From Candidatus Woesearchaeota archaeon (GTDB lineage: Archaea; Nanobdellota; Nanobdellia; SCGC-AAA011-G17; JACQNH01), in assembly GCA_016203175.1 (NCBI GenBank), contig JACQNH010000012.1, positions 1 through 11,393 on the forward strand: a stretch of DNA of 11,393 nt, written 5' to 3'. The notes under the pieces were generated by a model that did no database searches, was not told the origin of the DNA, and worked only from the letters and a program-made list of their open reading frames with translations. Both the position numbers and the translations under genes were made by a program. This document shows, in pieces, positions 4,159 to 10,886 of the stretch (positions within the stretch are counted from its first letter, which is position 1; each line of letters opens with the position of its first letter).

Positions 4159-5289
4159 ATGAAAAAAGATGAGAAAAAGATCTGGTTTTTAGGATTAAGC
4201 AGTTTTTTTAACGATATAGGTTCCGAAATGATTGCTCCAATTCTGCCGTTTTTTATTACGGCCCTAGGAGGTGGGGGCATTGCTATTGGAGCCTTATCCG
4301 GACTAAGAGAAGGTCTTGCATCCATAGTTAAACTATTCTCAGGATGGTACTCAGATAGAGTTGGAAAAAGAATGCCTTTTGTTTTTTTAGGATATTTTAC
4401 TTCTATTATTTTTAGATTTCTTTTAGTTCTATCAAATTCGTGGCAAACAATTTTAACTTTCATGTCTCTAGAAAGATTTGGAAAAGCAAGGGATGCTCCA
4501 AGAGACGCAATCATAGCTGTTTCTACAGAACGACATGGACATGGCTTTGGAATTCAGCAAATGCTTGATACATCTGGCGCAATTCTTGGCTCCATACTAG
4601 TGCTATTTTTATTTTGGAAATTTCAACTGAGATTCAAAACAATAATCTTAATTGCAGCATCTCTTTCTATTTTCTCCTTAGCCCCATTAATTTTTGTTAA
4701 AGAACCTAAAACAATACCTGCAAAAAAAAGTTTATTTTCAGGAATAAAATATATAAATAAAGAACTAAAATACTTTATCTTTGTAGCCTCAATATTTACT
4801 CTTGCAAACTTTGGACTCTATATGTTTTTGTTATTGAGAGCCAAACAAATTACAGGAAGTTTAATTACTGCAATTGCTCTTGGAGTTTTATTTAATTTTA
4901 TCTGGGCATTCTTTACAATTCCCTTTGGAAATTTATCCGACATAATAGGTAGAAAGAAAGTTTTGATTATGGGCTATGCACTATTATTCTTTGTTGGTCT
5001 TGGTTTTGTTTATTCAAGTTCTTTAAATTATTTGATAGTTCTATTTATTCTCTTTGGATTCGTCTATGCTATAACTCAAGCAAATCAAAGAGCTCTTGTA
5101 TCTGATCTTTCAGGAAAGATGAAAGCCACAGCTTTTGGGTTTTTTCAATTTGTTATTGGAATTGTCGCAATTGCAGGAGGAGTAATTGCAGGATTTTTAT
5201 GGAACATCTCTCCAGAAATAATGTTTATCTACATAGCATTAATCGCAGCTCTATCAACTATTTTACTGCTTTTTGTAAAGTCATCATGA
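4159..5289 (+). CDS. Major facilitator superfamily transporter
   Basis: A 376-residue membrane protein with about twelve hydrophobic helices, a little shorter than the usual 400. The cytoplasmic loop between helices 2 and 3 carries the MFS signature motif A, GWYSDRVGKRMP (about 62-73), and its repeat in the second half is GNLSDIIGRKKV (about 257-268). ERFGKARDAPRDAIIA (105-120) is shared with a group of uncharacterised MFS proteins often labelled drug or metabolite exporters. It moves a small solute using a proton or ion gradient in the cytoplasmic membrane; substrate cannot be told. The start is fixed by the TATA box and by the natural KKDEKK cytosolic N-terminus. It is divergent from the tRNA gene, from which it is separated by about 100 bp, and stands alone. 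Confidence 0.85.
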   Translation: MKKDEKKIWFLGLSSFFNDIGSEMIAPILPFFITALGGGGIAIGALSGLREGLASIVKLFSGWYSDRVGKRMPFVFLGYFTSIIFRFLLVLSNSWQTILTFMSLERFGKARDAPRDAIIAVSTERHGHGFGIQQMLDTSGAILGSILVLFLFWKFQLRFKTIILIAASLSIFSLAPLIFVKEPKTIPAKKSLFSGIKYINKELKYFIFVASIFTLANFGLYMFLLLRAKQITGSLITAIALGVLFNFIWAFFTIPFGNLSDIIGRKKVLIMGYALLFFVGLGFVYSSSLNYLIVLFILFGFVYAITQANQRALVSDLSGKMKATAFGFFQFVIGIVAIAGGVIAGFLWNISPEIMFIYIALIAALSTILLLFVKSS

Positions 5290-5308
5290 AAACTTAAAAT
5301 TAAAAACA

Positions 5309-5770
5309 TTAACCAGAACTAGCCAATTTAGTCAATAAATTTTCAGCCTCTTTATGCTTACTCTCAGTCCCACCTTTGGATGGAACAGTAGTACCAAAAG
5401 CAGCACTTCTCACCCTTTCGGAGTCCATAATACTTGGATCATTAACTACATTATTTTTCGCACTCTCTATAGCCACATTTTTTTGAGAAGACGTTAAAGT
5501 TGTCTGAACCTGTGGTCTTTCAACACCAATAATATTTTGTTTTGCTTCTCCATTAATTCCATCCCCATTAGTTTTAGGCTGAGTAAAGACCTGACCAGTA
5601 TCATTATCTCTAACATAAACAGTACCATGACTTTGTATTGGAACCCCACGAGAAATTATAGGAGTAACTTGATTATTAGAAGAACCATTAATAGGAACCT
5701 CAATACTAGGCAAATTAGCTTTAAGTATAAATTCAATCTCTTTTGTACAATGAGGACAATTGATTTTCAT
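5309..5770 (-). CDS. Unknown polar protein with an N-terminal CPxC zinc-knuckle
   Basis: A 153-residue protein not recognised beyond its first line: MKINCPHCTKEIEF carries one C-P-x-C pair (C5, C8) as in the first half of a zinc ribbon, but no second pair follows, so metal binding would need a dimer or a partner. Residues 20-130 are rich in N, S, T, Q, G and V with few aromatic residues and look disordered; the last 20 (KHKEAENLLTKLASS) may form a helix. No signal peptide or membrane segment. Start is well supported: a TATA box GCTTAAAAATATA at 5788-5800 and an AGGGG ribosome site 6-10 nt before the ATG. It is convergent with the MFS gene. The composition is unlike the lysine-rich neighbours. 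A short-lived DNA- or RNA-binding adaptor is one possibility, but no function is assigned. Confidence 0.65.
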   Translation of the reverse strand: MKINCPHCTKEIEFILKANLPSIEVPINGSSNNQVTPIISRGVPIQSHGTVYVRDNDTGQVFTQPKTNGDGINGEAKQNIIGVERPQVQTTLTSSQKNVAIESAKNNVVNDPSIMDSERVRSAAFGTTVPSKGGTESKHKEAENLLTKLASSG

Positions 5771-5775
5771 TTTAA

Positions 5776-5800
5776 CCCCTTTTTAATTATATTTTTAAGC
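5776..5800 (-). promoter_or_regulatory. TATA box and ribosome-binding site of the CPxC gene
   Basis: GCTTAAAAATATA (5788-5800) followed by AGGGG (5776-5780) and ATG at 5770. The ribosome site lies too close to the TATA box for a leader longer than about 10-15 nt. The GTTAAAATG context at the start recurs at the ftsZ gene. Confidence 0.5.
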
Positions 5801-5879
5801 ATTAATCCTTTAAAAAAGTTTGGTTTTTAAGAATCCAACATCTTGTATACAAACTAAAAAAAAGCACAAAATATTGTAG

Positions 5880-6485
5880 TCACGACTTCCCTTTATATCT
5901 CCCCCTACCTTCAACCTTATTTAATCTATTTAAAACAAGATTATGAAATTTATTTCCGTTTTTATAACCTTCAATTATATTTTCAAAGCATTCTTTGCTG
6001 CAAGAATAATGCTTAGCATCTAAAGCATCTTTCAATAATTTTAAATCAACAGCCTTATCCTCTTCCCTTTTACTAAAAAAAGCTAAACCAAAATCTATAA
6101 AATAAACCTTTTCACCATTAAAAATAAAATTAGAAGTTGTTAAATCACCATGCACAATATCACTTTCATGCAATTTCCCTACATTTTCCCCAATTAATCT
6201 ACAAACATTAACACGATCATGTTCACCTAAACCCTCTAAAACATCTCTTAAAATATTTCCTTTAATAAAATCCATTTCAATCTCCATTTCTTTTTCATCA
6301 ACTCTATAAACCTTAGGCCTATCAATATTAATCTTCTCTAAAATTCTACCCTCGCTTCTAGTTCTTAATTTCCTAATTCCTAAATCTAATTCTTTAATCC
6401 TATAACCTTTAGAAATCCTTTTTTTGATTACTCTATCTCCATTTAAATACAATATTGCTTCTGCACCCCTAGATAGTTCTTCCAT
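5880..6485 (-). CDS. bud32: Bud32/PRPK-type atypical kinase (KEOPS complex ATPase)
   Basis: A 201-residue protein that fits the small archaeal Bud32 size. Motifs in order: SRGAEAILY (5-13) as a reduced glycine loop, K21 or K22 in RVIKKR as the ATP lysine, R43-S-E45 for the salt bridge, HGDLTTSN (112-119) as catalytic loop with D114 and N119, DFGL (131-134) for Mg2+, EDKAVDL (142-148), and the basic C-terminal RGRYK (194-198). All catalytic positions are present. Bud32 is the ATPase partner of Kae1 in the KEOPS complex that makes the t6A37 modification on ANN-decoding tRNAs. In many archaea it is fused to Kae1 or next to it; here it is a separate gene with none of the other subunits nearby. 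A TATA-like CTTTTAAGTT at 6506-6515 suggests a leaderless message. Confidence 0.93.
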   Translation of the reverse strand: MEELSRGAEAILYLNGDRVIKKRISKGYRIKELDLGIRKLRTRSEGRILEKINIDRPKVYRVDEKEMEIEMDFIKGNILRDVLEGLGEHDRVNVCRLIGENVGKLHESDIVHGDLTTSNFIFNGEKVYFIDFGLAFFSKREEDKAVDLKLLKDALDAKHYSCSKECFENIIEGYKNGNKFHNLVLNRLNKVEGRGRYKGKS

Positions 6486-6505
6486 AAGTTAGAGCCTAAA
6501 AACAA

Positions 6506-6515
6506 AACTTAAAAG
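6506..6515 (-). promoter_or_regulatory. TATA box of bud32
   Basis: CTTTTAAGTT, 21-30 nt before the ATG at 6485, with no ribosome-binding site between. Confidence 0.45.
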
Positions 6516-6552
6516 CTTTTTCTTCCGTAAATTTTTTCATAAAAAGAAAGGT

Positions 6553-6654
6553 TCATTCGCTTCTGCACCTCTCACAATAATAATCTGATAAGTTACTTAA
6601 AAATTTCTTAGGAACATAAAACTCCAAACCACAACTCTCGCATCTAATTAACAC
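6553..6654 (-). CDS. 33-residue zinc-ribbon-like micro-protein
   Basis: A short frame with a GTG start (6652-6654) and TGA stop. It reads M-L-I-R-C-E-S-C-G-L-E-F-Y-V, a 12-residue helix-like stretch, then Y-Y-C-E-R-C-R-S-E: two CxxC pairs (C5/C8 and C27/C30) 18 residues apart, exactly the pattern that folds around one zinc ion. A clear Shine-Dalgarno site, AGAGGTGA, ends 6-8 nt before the GTG, and a TGA lies two codons upstream in frame, which fixes the start. It would be easily missed at this length. It sits between bud32 and the ftsZ-linked genes on the same strand. Most of its residues are those of a minimal zinc ribbon; a role in transcription, translation or protein contact is possible, but not shown. 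Confidence 0.6.
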   Translation of the reverse strand: MLIRCESCGLEFYVPKKFLSNLSDYYCERCRSE

Positions 6655-6744
6655 CTCTTTTCACCTCTCTTTCCAAACTTTATTATTAAAAATAAAACAA
6701 CTATTTAAAGATTTATTCAGTAAAAAGAATATTTTCAAATAAGA

Positions 6745-7098
6745 TTAAATATTATCTACAGTTTCAAGAAACCCTAAAACTTTAATACTGAATTTTTTCT
6801 CAAATTCATTAAAAATAGGTTTACATAAATCATTTAACCTATCTCGGTCTTTTTGGCAAATAGGCTCTCTAGAATTCTTTGTAATGTCAAACAAACAAAT
6901 TACTAATTCAGATCTGCTTCCCATTCCAATAAAAGAAGCATGAAATCCATTCAGAGTATAGTGTGTGGGTATATAAGATTCTAGCTTACTATAATAAGAT
7001 TTAAATTCTTCATATACCTCCCCACATAAATCTTTTTCCATCGAGTTAACAATACTTCCTAATTGATGATAATGATCAATTCTTTTTAATAAGCTCAT
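6745..7098 (-). CDS. Unknown protein, second of a similar pair downstream of ftsZ
   Basis: A 117-residue soluble protein, counted from the ATG at 7098, beginning MSLLKRIDHYHQLGS. A longer reading from 7206 overlaps the preceding gene by over 100 bp and adds a hydrophobic lead that is the other gene's frame, so it is rejected. The core, about 30-112, aligns without gaps with the gene before it: EEFKSYY.K....P, LVICLFDITKN, D.LNDLCKPI and EFEKKFSIKVLGF against EEFRPYY.K....P, LKVHLFLKTKS, D.MNHLFEPI and EFLKKFGVPVTF. The family is not recognised. The ATG follows the preceding stop by one base, so the two are translated together, behind ftsZ. A partner of cell division is suggested only by this position. 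Confidence 0.7.
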   Translation of the reverse strand: MSLLKRIDHYHQLGSIVNSMEKDLCGEVYEEFKSYYSKLESYIPTHYTLNGFHASFIGMGSRSELVICLFDITKNSREPICQKDRDRLNDLCKPIFNEFEKKFSIKVLGFLETVDNI

Positions 7099-7099
7099 T

Positions 7100-7450
7100 T
7101 TACCATCCCCACTTCTCAAATAATCTACAAAGATATACAATAAATTTTCCACCAAAGGGAGCATCAATATATTTTCTACGATCTTCAAAAGTAACAGGAA
7201 CACCAAATTTTTTAAGAAACTCTATACGTATTGGTTCAAACAAATGATTCATACTATCTATTTCTTCCCCTACAATTTCTTGTCCGGATTTAGTTTTTAA
7301 GAATAAATGAACTTTTAACGGGTATTTCCTCGCTGGAATTTCAGATACGATAGCACCAACATCTAATATACAATCAGAAGGAAAGCATGAATAGATTTTT
7401 TCATAATAAGGTCGAAATTCTTCTCTCGCCCCTATTGCATCTAAACTCAT
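7100..7450 (-). CDS. Unknown protein, first of a similar pair downstream of ftsZ
   Basis: A 116-residue protein that begins MSLDAIGAREEFRPYY. Pattern: helix with YYEKIYSCFP, two probable beta strands (CILDVGAIVSEI and LKVHLFLKTKSG), a helix with DSMNHLFEPI, then KKFGVPVTF and a C-terminal tail (KFIVYLCRLFEKWGW) that is more hydrophobic than in its sister gene. The alternating strand-helix layout is compatible with a small alpha/beta fold, but no family is recognised. A GGAG ribosome site (7457-7460) lies 7-10 nt before the ATG, and the ftsZ stop is only 12 bp upstream, so it belongs to the ftsZ transcript. The similarity with the next gene marks a tandem duplication that has diverged strongly. 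Confidence 0.75.
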   Translation of the reverse strand: MSLDAIGAREEFRPYYEKIYSCFPSDCILDVGAIVSEIPARKYPLKVHLFLKTKSGQEIVGEEIDSMNHLFEPIRIEFLKKFGVPVTFEDRRKYIDAPFGGKFIVYLCRLFEKWGW

Positions 7451-7456
7451 TTTAAA

Positions 7457-7460
7457 CTCC
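7457..7460 (-). promoter_or_regulatory. Shine-Dalgarno site GGAG between ftsZ and the first paired gene
   Basis: AAAAGGAGTTTAAAATG; GGAG ends 6 nt before the ATG at 7450 and starts 3 nt after the ftsZ stop. It supports translation from a polycistronic ftsZ message. Confidence 0.6.
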
Positions 7461-7462
7461 TT

Positions 7463-8584
7463 TTAATTAATAAACTCAATCCCTAATTCCCCTTCAATCT
7501 CTTCAGTTTGTTTTTGTGACCTCTTTCTCTTAGAACCAAAAATCTGTGGAGAATTAACCCCAGTAACAATTAATAAAACCCTTATAGTTCCTTCTAAATC
7601 CTCGGAAATTTGAGCTCCCCAAATAATCTTAGCATCTTCACTTAATTTCTCGGATACCTTCTCGACTACTTGCCTTGCTTCCTGTAAAGTCATATCAGTA
7701 CCGCCAGAAACATTAATCAAAGCACCACTTGCACCAGAAATATCTACATCTAATAAAGGATTACTAATAGCTCTTTCAACAGAATCCACAGCCCTATTCT
7801 CAGAATCAGCTTCTCCAACACCAATCATACTCACCCCACCACCAGTCATCACAGTTTTAATATCAGCAAAATCTAAATTTACCAACCCAGATCTTGTAAC
7901 CAATTCAGCAATCCCTTTAACAGCATTAGTTAAAATTTCATCAGCAATCTTAAAAGCAGTATGCAGGGGTAAGTCAGGAGCTAATTCCAATAATTTATCA
8001 TTTGGTATCACAATCAAAGTATCAACAACGTTTTCTAATTTTTCTAATCCCCATAAAGCATTTTCATATCTTCTTCTTCCTTCCATCTCAAAAGGTACAG
8101 TAACAATTGCTATAGTCAAACAACCTAATTTTTTAGCAATATCAGCAACAACACCGATAGAACCAGTTCCAGTACCTCCACCCAAACCGCAAGTAAGGAA
8201 AACCATATCAGCTCCTTGTAATTTAGACTTTATATCATGTTCAGACTCCTTAGCAGATTCTTCTCCAACCTGAGGAATCCCACCAGCGCCTAAACCCTGA
8301 GTTAATTCTTTTCCAATTAAAATTTTAGTATTAGCATTAGTGTATAATAAATCCTGAGCATCTGTATTAACTGCAATAGTTTCAACACCAGTAATCCCAA
8401 CATCACTCATTCTGTTTATAGTATTATTCCCCCCACCACCACAACCAACTACTTTTATCTTCGCCCTTTGTTTTGCTAACAATTGCTCTAACTCAGCATC
8501 TAAAGGATTTGAATAATTAGTGCTAGATTTAAGATAAGCATTCTTATTATCTGTTCTTGTTTGTTGATCAGAAACTTGATCCAT
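7463..8584 (-). CDS. ftsZ: Cell division GTPase FtsZ
   Basis: A 373-residue tubulin-family GTPase that polymerises at mid-cell into the division ring. The N-terminal tail of about 40 residues is polar and probably disordered; the GTPase domain starts at KIKVVGCGGGGNN (42-54). The tubulin signature GGGTGTG is at 135-141, VPFEMEGRRR (163-172) follows, and the T7 loop NLDFAD (236-241) has the aspartates needed to hydrolyse GTP of the neighbouring subunit. The C-terminal domain (about 245-345) ends in a basic linker, KRKRSQKQ, and a short conserved tail EGELGIEFIN, which would bind an anchor or regulator. The start is supported by a GAGGT site 6 nt before the ATG. The gene leads a likely three-gene operon with the two paired small proteins. 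Archaea often have two FtsZ types; no second is seen here. Confidence 0.96.
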   Translation of the reverse strand: MDQVSDQQTRTDNKNAYLKSSTNYSNPLDAELEQLLAKQRAKIKVVGCGGGGNNTINRMSDVGITGVETIAVNTDAQDLLYTNANTKILIGKELTQGLGAGGIPQVGEESAKESEHDIKSKLQGADMVFLTCGLGGGTGTGSIGVVADIAKKLGCLTIAIVTVPFEMEGRRRYENALWGLEKLENVVDTLIVIPNDKLLELAPDLPLHTAFKIADEILTNAVKGIAELVTRSGLVNLDFADIKTVMTGGGVSMIGVGEADSENRAVDSVERAISNPLLDVDISGASGALINVSGGTDMTLQEARQVVEKVSEKLSEDAKIIWGAQISEDLEGTIRVLLIVTGVNSPQIFGSKRKRSQKQTEEIEGELGIEFIN

Positions 8585-8587
8585 TTT

Positions 8588-8642
8588 AACCTCTTTTTAA
8601 TTCGTATCTATTCTCTAATAAGAACATAACCAATATTTAAGC
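8588..8642 (-). promoter_or_regulatory. ftsZ promoter and ribosome-binding site
   Basis: A TATA box GCTTAAATATTG at 8631-8642, then a leader of about 25 nt carrying GAGGT at 8589-8593 before the ATG at 8584. Unlike most neighbours, this message appears to have a leader and a Shine-Dalgarno site. Confidence 0.55.
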
Positions 8643-8682
8643 TTATTTATACTGCAGTTATTGTTTTGAATCAACTAAAAAA

Positions 8683-9324
8683 CTACTTCTTCTCTTTAAA
8701 TTCGACAGTCTTAACCTCTTTAACTAACTCTTTAAGCCTTTTCTCTACCTTATCTTGAAACTCTTTAGGAATATTAAACAAGGTTACTTTACCATTTTTA
8801 AATTCTATATTTTCATGGTAAGAAAAATGGCTAAACATCACAGCCTTTAATTTCTCATTAACATCATCAACAATTTTCAAAGGTCTTAACTCATAAACAA
8901 CATCCTTATCTGCTAAAGGATGATTAAAATCAACAACCAATCTCCCCCCAGAAACACTTACAACTCTTGCAATTAAATTATCTATAACTAAACTCATTCC
9001 AGGATAAGGTTTTATATTCTGCTGTTTTAAAGCATTAGAATTTATTACTTTTATTAAACTTGAATCCCTTTTCCATTTTGTATTTTCCTTTTTAATCTCT
9101 AAGGTATAACTTTTTCCAGTATCTTTTCCAATTAAAAAATCATCTATAGGTTTTAAAATCTCATTTTCTCCAATACATATTATCCTAGGCTTATATTCAG
9201 CATTTTTATCAAGCAAATTAAACTTTTCAGCATCATCTCTATTTGTTAAATCAAACACTTGTCCATTAGTTAGTTTCCCAATATAGTCTAGTTCTAAAAA
9301 ATCTCCCTTCTTAATTTTGACCAT
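8683..9324 (-). CDS. FKBP-type peptidyl-prolyl cis-trans isomerase, SlyD-like with archaeal C-terminal domain
   Basis: A 213-residue folding helper that isomerises X-Pro bonds in the cytoplasm. Layout: FKBP strand 1 and flap (KGDFLELDYIGKLTNGQVFDLT, in two parts, about 6-27), the core ICIGENEILKPIDDFLIGKDTGKSYTLEI (two parts, about 49-77), the insert-in-flap chaperone domain (about 85-145) with GMSLVIDNLIARVVSVSGG and the hallmark VDFNHPLADKDVVYEL, and a closing FKBP strand. From about 152 an extra alpha/beta domain follows, as in the long archaeal FKBPs of the MtFKBP/FKBP26 kind, with no histidine-rich nickel-binding tail. It starts at an ATG placed 20-30 nt from a TATA box (9344-9354), so the message is leaderless. 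It lies upstream of ftsZ on the same strand but with a 98-bp gap and separate promoters. Confidence 0.92.
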   Translation of the reverse strand: MVKIKKGDFLELDYIGKLTNGQVFDLTNRDDAEKFNLLDKNAEYKPRIICIGENEILKPIDDFLIGKDTGKSYTLEIKKENTKWKRDSSLIKVINSNALKQQNIKPYPGMSLVIDNLIARVVSVSGGRLVVDFNHPLADKDVVYELRPLKIVDDVNEKLKAVMFSHFSYHENIEFKNGKVTLFNIPKEFQDKVEKRLKELVKEVKTVEFKEKK

Positions 9325-9343
9325 AAATTTTTTCTACACTTTA

Positions 9344-9354
9344 CATTTAAAAAA
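9344..9354 (-). promoter_or_regulatory. TATA box of the FKBP isomerase gene
   Basis: TTTTTTAAATG, 20-30 nt before the ATG at 9324. It is back to back with the promoter at 9396-9405. Confidence 0.5.
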
Positions 9355-9395
9355 CTACCTATATTCCAGAATGTAACTACTCTAAAATAGAAATG

Positions 9396-9405
9396 CTTAT
9401 AAAAG
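9396..9405 (+). promoter_or_regulatory. TATA box of the coiled-coil gene
   Basis: CTTATAAAAG (within GCTTATAAAAG), 22-31 nt before the ATG at 9427; leaderless start expected. Confidence 0.55.
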
Positions 9406-9426
9406 ATTTAAGCCATTTTAACTATA

Positions 9427-10005
9427 ATGGAAGCCTGGAGAACAAAACTAACAGATGATATAAAATCGCATCTTGAAACACAAATAAAAGAAGTCGCAAG
9501 ATACCACAATATATATAACGAAGAAAAAGATGCTCAAAGAATTCAATTATGGCTTGCAATCGCTAATCAAAGTAAAGGAATTTTTGATATAAATTTAAAG
9601 ACAAAATTCTTGGAAAGAGCCTTAAAAGAGATCTCAGAAGTAAGTAAAAATATGACAGAAAAAATTGAAAGTTTAACAAAATTAGATATCCAAAAAGAAA
9701 TTAATAATAACTTTACAGCAATAAGCGAAATTAATTCAAAATTAAAATCCTTAAATAATATAGAAAAAGATTTTACAGCATTAAAAGAAAGAGTTATAGA
9801 ATTAACAGAAAAAACAAAACATATAGAAAAAATAAATCAAGAGATAGAAGATATTAAAAAAGTTCGTTCGGGAGTTCTGGAAAAAATAAAAAGTATAGAA
9901 TCTAAAATATCATCTTTAGAAAAATCTTTTACTCAACAAAATAAAAAAATTGAAATTATAAAAAAAAGTAAAAGCATTTCTCCTATTAAAAAGAAGAAAA
10001 GATAA
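9427..10005 (+). CDS. Coiled-coil protein of unknown function
   Basis: A 192-residue, almost wholly helical and highly charged protein. Residues 1-65 contain a more mixed part with W4 and LWLAIANQSKG (42-52) that could be a small folded head; from about 66 to 172 the leucine/isoleucine spacing (for example KEISEVSKNM, KIESLTKLDIQKEI, LKERVIELTEKTKHIEKI, LEKIKSIESKISSLEKS) gives long heptad runs typical of a parallel coiled coil. The C-terminal end KSKSISPIKKKKR is strongly basic and may contact nucleic acid or a membrane surface. No signal peptide or transmembrane helix. The stop touches the stop of the convergent membrane gene with no bases in between. It may be a structural or chromosome-associated factor, but no homologous family is named here. 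Confidence 0.75.
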   Translation: MEAWRTKLTDDIKSHLETQIKEVARYHNIYNEEKDAQRIQLWLAIANQSKGIFDINLKTKFLERALKEISEVSKNMTEKIESLTKLDIQKEINNNFTAISEINSKLKSLNNIEKDFTALKERVIELTEKTKHIEKINQEIEDIKKVRSGVLEKIKSIESKISSLEKSFTQQNKKIEIIKKSKSISPIKKKKR

Positions 10006-10683
10006 TTATTTCTTATACAAATTTGAACAAACCTCTTCAAATAAAGGTGTCCAAATAACACCAAAACTAAATCCAAAAAGTACTTCTTCAACTGGAATTT
10101 TCAATAACATAATACCACTCAAAGCAGATAAATTCCAAGTATTTACTATCCAACCAGGGGAGAATATCTCAATTATAAAAAGCGATAACCAATAAAATAT
10201 CCCAAATAAAAGACCACCTAACAAAATGTGACTCCTTAATCTAGGATAAACAAAAAATGCCCATAACCCACCAACTAAACAGGCAAAAGATGAAGGATAA
10301 ATAATATTCCAGAAAGGAAATGCCCTAATTAAAATAACAAATGTAGATAAGGTTATAATTAAAGGAGTATAACACTTGCATATTGGACGACACAATTTTT
10401 GAAAAGCTATTCTCTTTTTTAATAAACCTTCATAAATAAAAGCAGCTATACCGCCTAAAAAAAACATTAAACCAAAAGCCTCTACATCAATCCCGTACCT
10501 TAAACCAAGATTAAAAAGTGTTTCTGGTTTCCAATAATTAGGTATAAAATATAACTCACCAAAACCAAATGGAAATGCAATTAAACTACTCCAAATAATC
10601 TTTCGTCTTAATAAAGGGGTAAAGATATAAACAATTATCCAAAGTATACCAAGCGTTATAACCCACCATAAGTATTCGTACAT
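10006..10683 (-). CDS. Multi-pass membrane protein with lycopene-cyclase-domain features
   Basis: A 225-residue protein with six to seven hydrophobic helices. Near the first helices, WSSLIAFPFGFGELYFIPNYWKP (31-53 in two parts) and D66-V-E68-A-F-G precede a GGIAAFIYE segment; the last loop holds W183-N184-LSALSG and KIPVEEVLFGFSFGVIW (195-211). The P-x-E-E pair at the start of a helix with an upstream Asn/Trp is the pattern of the heterodimeric lycopene beta-cyclase (CrtY/CarR) domain of archaea and actinobacteria, but here it is found without other carotenoid genes, so the substrate may be some other isoprenoid or lipid (inference). Cys98, Cys102 and Cys104 cluster in a loop. It is last in a three-gene membrane operon, 2 nt after the DUF2892-like gene. 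Confidence 0.6.
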   Translation of the reverse strand: MYEYLWWVITLGILWIIVYIFTPLLRRKIIWSSLIAFPFGFGELYFIPNYWKPETLFNLGLRYGIDVEAFGLMFFLGGIAAFIYEGLLKKRIAFQKLCRPICKCYTPLIITLSTFVILIRAFPFWNIIYPSSFACLVGGLWAFFVYPRLRSHILLGGLLFGIFYWLSLFIIEIFSPGWIVNTWNLSALSGIMLLKIPVEEVLFGFSFGVIWTPLFEEVCSNLYKK

Positions 10684-10685
10684 CT

Positions 10686-10886
10686 TTATTGATTTTTATT
10701 TTTTATTTTAAATAAATCGTGTAACCAGCACCATCCAATAAAACTTTCAATTAAAGCTATCCAACCCACAATAAAAACAATTAAGTTCAACCAAGGGATT
10801 TTAAATTGAGGTGCCCATGGTCCCAACCACCAAATACCTAAAACAAAGCGGAAAATTCTGTCTAACTTGCCTAAATTTTGTTTCAT
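10686..10886 (-). CDS. DUF2892-like small membrane protein
   Basis: A 66-residue protein starting MKQNLGKLDRIFRFVLG, the usual opening of DUF2892 (YgaP-type) proteins, followed by two hydrophobic segments (about 10-22 and 30-52) and the tail WCWLHDLFKIKNKNQ, with the C-x-x-x-D/H end of that family. A start further upstream at 10910 is possible but the ATG at 10886 overlaps the stop of the preceding gene as ATGA, the normal coupling, and matches the family start. Members sit in the inner membrane next to redox or thiosulfate-handling proteins, but their role is not settled. Confidence 0.7.
   Translation of the reverse strand: MKQNLGKLDRIFRFVLGIWWLGPWAPQFKIPWLNLIVFIVGWIALIESFIGWCWLHDLFKIKNKNQ

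Noticed and set aside
4092..4514. 140-residue minus-strand frame over the MFS N-terminus and promoter
   Set aside because: Shadow of the transporter frame; the protein looks like reversed hydrophobic codons and the MFS motif A lies on the other strand.
5537..5830. 97-residue plus-strand frame over the CPxC gene
   Set aside because: The minus frame has a TATA box, ribosome site and zinc-knuckle start; the plus frame has none of these.
7099..7206. Longer N-terminus for the second ftsZ-linked paired gene
   Set aside because: It would overlap the preceding gene by about 105 bp in another frame; the ATG at 7098 gives normal 1-bp spacing and a start that resembles its sister (MSL).
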